Assembly (NCBI GenBank): GCA_026389955.1
Contig: JAPLGY010000321.1
Coordinates: 1-8,310, forward strand
DNA: 8,310 nucleotides
Direction: 5' to 3'
From: Caldilinea sp.
GTDB taxonomy: Bacteria > Chloroflexota > Anaerolineae > Caldilineales > Caldilineaceae
Positions 6,911 through 8,310 of the stretch are shown piece after piece. The stretch's first letter is position 1. Each line of letters opens with the position of its first letter. The position numbers and the translations under genes are program-made. The notes under the pieces are model-generated. The model ran no database searches and was not told where the DNA came from. It saw only the letters and a program-made list of their open reading frames with translations.

Positions 6911-6920
6911 ATTCTGACAA
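6892..6920 (-). promoter_or_regulatory. Sigma70-like promoter for the membrane/SH3/amidase operon
   Basis: On the - strand: -35 TTGTCA (6920-6915), a 17-base spacer, and -10 TATACT (6897-6892). Each hexamer matches the consensus at five of six positions. The predicted start near 6885 gives a leader of about 79 bases before the membrane protein. The -10 shares five bases with the opposing promoter. Confidence 0.65.
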
Positions 6921-6935
6921 CAGCAAGGGCTGTTG
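6918..6935 (+). promoter_or_regulatory. Leader hairpin upstream of the glycosyltransferase gene
   Basis: CAACAGC (6918-6924) pairs perfectly with GCTGTTG (6929-6935) around loop AAGG. An alternative pairing of AGCAA (6922-6926) with TTGCT (6933-6937) would exclude it. Both lie in the predicted 5' leader of the + strand transcript. The hairpin arm also overlaps the -35 of the opposing promoter. Confidence 0.45.
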
Positions 6936-6962
6936 CTTGGACAGTTTCACGCTGGACAGCCA

Positions 6963-8102
6963 ATGATCATCGGGATGGATGCTTCACGCGCGCTGCGCTC
7001 AAGGCGCACCGGCACCGAACAATACTCGCTCGCTGTGATCCGCCACCTGCTGGCGTTGCCCGAGGCAGCAGCACACAGCTGGCGGCTCTACCTTGATGCC
7101 CCCGACCCAGACGATCGGCTCGGCCTCCAGCAGGCCACTTCTCCCACAGTTGAGCGCCGTGTGCTGCCTGCAGCCCGGTTGTGGACCCACTGCACACTGG
7201 CGCGCGAGCTGCTTCTCCACCCCCCAGATGTGCTCTTCGTCCCCGCCCATGTGCTTCCCCTGCTGCCCGTCCGCCTGCCGCCCAGCGTGGTCACCGTACA
7301 CGACCTTGGCTACCACACCTTCAGCCAGCTGCACACCCGCTGGCAACGCTGGTACCTGGAGGCGGGCACTCGCTGGAGCACCCACCAGGCCCGGCGGGTG
7401 ATCGCAGTCAGCCAGGCCACAGCAGACGACCTGCAAACGCGCTACCAGATCCCCCCCGCACAGATCCGGGTGATCCACGAGGCCGCCGCTCCTCCACTCC
7501 CGGTCACCCCGGCCCAGCTGGCCACAACCCAGGCCCGCCACAGGCTGAAACGCCCCTATGCCCTCTTTGTTGGCACCATTCAGCCACGCAAAAACATCGC
7601 CCGGCTGCTCGCTGCCTACCAACAGCTCAGCTGCCACCACTCGCTCGGCTGGGATCTCGTCCTCGCCGGCGCTCCAGGCTGGCAAAGTGCCCCCCTCCTG
7701 AAGCAGGCATCTGGTCTTGTCGACCAGGGACGTGTCCATTTTCTTGGCTATCTCCCCGACGCAGAGCTGCCCCCTCTGCTCAGCGGGGCTACATTTTTTG
7801 CGTTTCCCTCTCTCTTCGAGGGCTTCGGCCTGCCCGTGCTGGAAGCCCAGAGCTACGGAGTTCCTGTCTTGACTTCCAATCACTCTTCCCTGCCCGAGGT
7901 CGCCGGCAAGGGCGCCTTGCTCGTCGACCCGACCGATGTCGACGCCATCGCCGACGCCATGCTCCGTCTCAGCCAGGAGGAGACGCTGCGTCAGCAGCTC
8001 GTAGCGGCCGGCTACGCCAATTTGCAGCGTTTTTCTTGGGAAAAAGCCGCCCGCCAGACGCTGGCCGTGCTCTGCGAGGCCGCCAATGAGCCCCCCCCCT
8101 GA
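6963..8102 (+). CDS. GT4-type glycosyltransferase (GT-B fold)
   Basis: 379 residues, usual for the family. It should transfer a sugar from a nucleotide-sugar donor to a lipid-linked or glycan acceptor at the cytoplasmic membrane face. The N-terminal Rossmann half opens MIIGMDASRA, followed by RRTGTEQYSL, in place of the GGIGRY acceptor-side motif of many GT4 enzymes. VTVHDLGYHTF at 110-120 and RVIAVSQATADDL at 145-157 are typical. The C-terminal half starts with FVGTIQPRKN at 202-211 (phosphate-contact Arg-Lys) and carries EGFGLPVLE at 286-294, the EX7E motif, then SSLPEVAG. Donor and acceptor cannot be assigned; mannosyl- or rhamnosyltransferases of surface polysaccharide pathways look similar. 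The ATG was preferred over the upstream TTG at 6933 because family proteins begin near MIIGMDASR. It overlaps the next glycosyltransferase by 17 bp. Confidence 0.93.
   Translation: MIIGMDASRALRSRRTGTEQYSLAVIRHLLALPEAAAHSWRLYLDAPDPDDRLGLQQATSPTVERRVLPAARLWTHCTLARELLLHPPDVLFVPAHVLPLLPVRLPPSVVTVHDLGYHTFSQLHTRWQRWYLEAGTRWSTHQARRVIAVSQATADDLQTRYQIPPAQIRVIHEAAAPPLPVTPAQLATTQARHRLKRPYALFVGTIQPRKNIARLLAAYQQLSCHHSLGWDLVLAGAPGWQSAPLLKQASGLVDQGRVHFLGYLPDAELPPLLSGATFFAFPSLFEGFGLPVLEAQSYGVPVLTSNHSSLPEVAGKGALLVDPTDVDAIADAMLRLSQEETLRQQLVAAGYANLQRFSWEKAARQTLAVLCEAANEPPP
8076..8079 (+). promoter_or_regulatory. Shine-Dalgarno for the WecG-family gene inside the glycosyltransferase gene
   Basis: GAGG lies six bases before ATG 8086 and fixes the start of the overlapping downstream gene. 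It is read within the last codons of the upstream gene, so the two are likely translationally coupled. Confidence 0.65.
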
Positions 8103-8310
8103 ACCCACCCAACGGCTGTCGATCCTGGGCGTGTCGGTCGACTGCGTCGATTTTGCAGCCACCCTCGCCCAGATCGACAGCTGGGTCCAGCAACGCCGAC
8201 TGGCGACAGAACCCCTCCCCTGCCGCCAGGTCTGCACGGTCAACCCCGAGTTTATCGTCGATGCCGGCCGCAACCCTGCCTTTGCAGCAGTGCTGGCACA
8301 CGCCGATCTC
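8086..8310 (+). CDS. WecG/TagA/CpsF-family glycosyltransferase, N-terminal fragment
   Basis: 75 residues are visible and the frame is still open at the window edge; family proteins are about 230-260 long. Members (GT26) add N-acetylmannosamine, ManNAcA or glucose to lipid-linked intermediates of enterobacterial common antigen, teichoic acid or exopolysaccharide. The start shows the typical pattern: a short polar tail, LSILGVSVDCVDFAATL (the 'I.G..ID....' strand), then CTVNPEFIVDAGRNPAFAAV with the conserved N-P-E/F and the 'R.NP.F' helix, leading into HADL. The catalytic Asp and downstream motifs are beyond the window. The ATG lies inside the preceding glycosyltransferase gene behind GAGG. 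Gene pairing fits a surface-glycan operon. The acceptor and sugar are unknown. Confidence 0.87.
   Translation, partial: MSPPPEPTQRLSILGVSVDCVDFAATLAQIDSWVQQRRLATEPLPCRQVCTVNPEFIVDAGRNPAFAAVLAHADL
8091..8102 (+). other. C9-TGA slippery sequence at the glycosyltransferase overlap
   Basis: Nine C residues (8091-8099) are read as Pro-Pro-Pro and followed directly by the TGA stop of the first glycosyltransferase. A +1 slip of the last codon from CCC to CCT enters exactly the frame of the WecG-family gene (GAA CCC ACC ...). This would give a fused protein. It may also be only a homopolymer in a coding overlap. Confidence 0.4.

Noticed and set aside
6807..6950. Upstream extension of the small membrane protein to 6950
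   Set aside because: It runs through the predicted divergent promoters, gives a polar Cys/Arg-containing segment, and the natural start is the ATGATG at 6806/6803.
6999..8273. A 424-codon - strand frame opposite the glycosyltransferase
   Set aside because: Shadow frame; the + strand shows the EX7E motif and other GT4 landmarks.

Overview
The window is a dense, GC-rich bacterial segment. No stretch over 300 bases lacks a gene; the longest gap is 156 bp. Nothing in it is a direct taxonomic marker. The Pro/Thr/Glu-rich extracellular linkers (TATPLPTLTP style), tandem bacterial SH3 domains on a membrane anchor, and single-gene operon junctions of a few bases fit Chloroflexota best (Anaerolineae/Caldilineae type). 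That placement is inference. There are no rRNA or tRNA genes, insertion sequences, CRISPR arrays or phage genes.

Left block, + strand (1-4027): the 3' end of truB (tRNA pseudouridine-55 synthase), ribF (riboflavin kinase/FAD synthetase), a 707-residue lipoprotein, and xpt (xanthine phosphoribosyltransferase). The lipoprotein joins a haem-c domain to a PQQ sugar-dehydrogenase-type beta-propeller. Gaps are 25, 16 and 19 bp, so one transcript is likely. truB-ribF is a common housekeeping pair; the secreted redox lipoprotein between ribF and xpt is the odd member.

Middle block, - strand (6806 down to 4061): a 115-residue three-helix membrane protein, a 531-residue single-pass protein with four SH3b-like domains outside and an unusual four-fold 12-residue repeat inside, then a nitrilase-superfamily amidase. 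The first two genes overlap by 8 bp (ATGAGTAA). The third starts 3 bp after the second stops, with its Shine-Dalgarno inside the last codons of the second. This looks like a translationally coupled operon. It converges on xpt with only 33 bp between stop codons and no convincing terminator.

Right block, + strand (6963-8310): a GT4-type glycosyltransferase, overlapping by 17 bp a WecG/TagA/CpsF glycosyltransferase cut by the window edge. This looks like the start of an exopolysaccharide or surface-glycan operon.

The 156-bp gap between the middle and right blocks holds the best regulatory signal. Two sigma70-like promoters point in opposite directions, each with a 17-bp spacer, and share the same -10 bases around GTATAC. 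Copies of CCACAAAGT bracket them. The envelope operon and the glycan operon therefore appear to compete for one RNA polymerase site. Other things to check are the 12-residue repeat in the SH3 protein, a 10-bp perfect hairpin in the lipoprotein gene, and a C9-TGA slippery sequence at the glycosyltransferase overlap.
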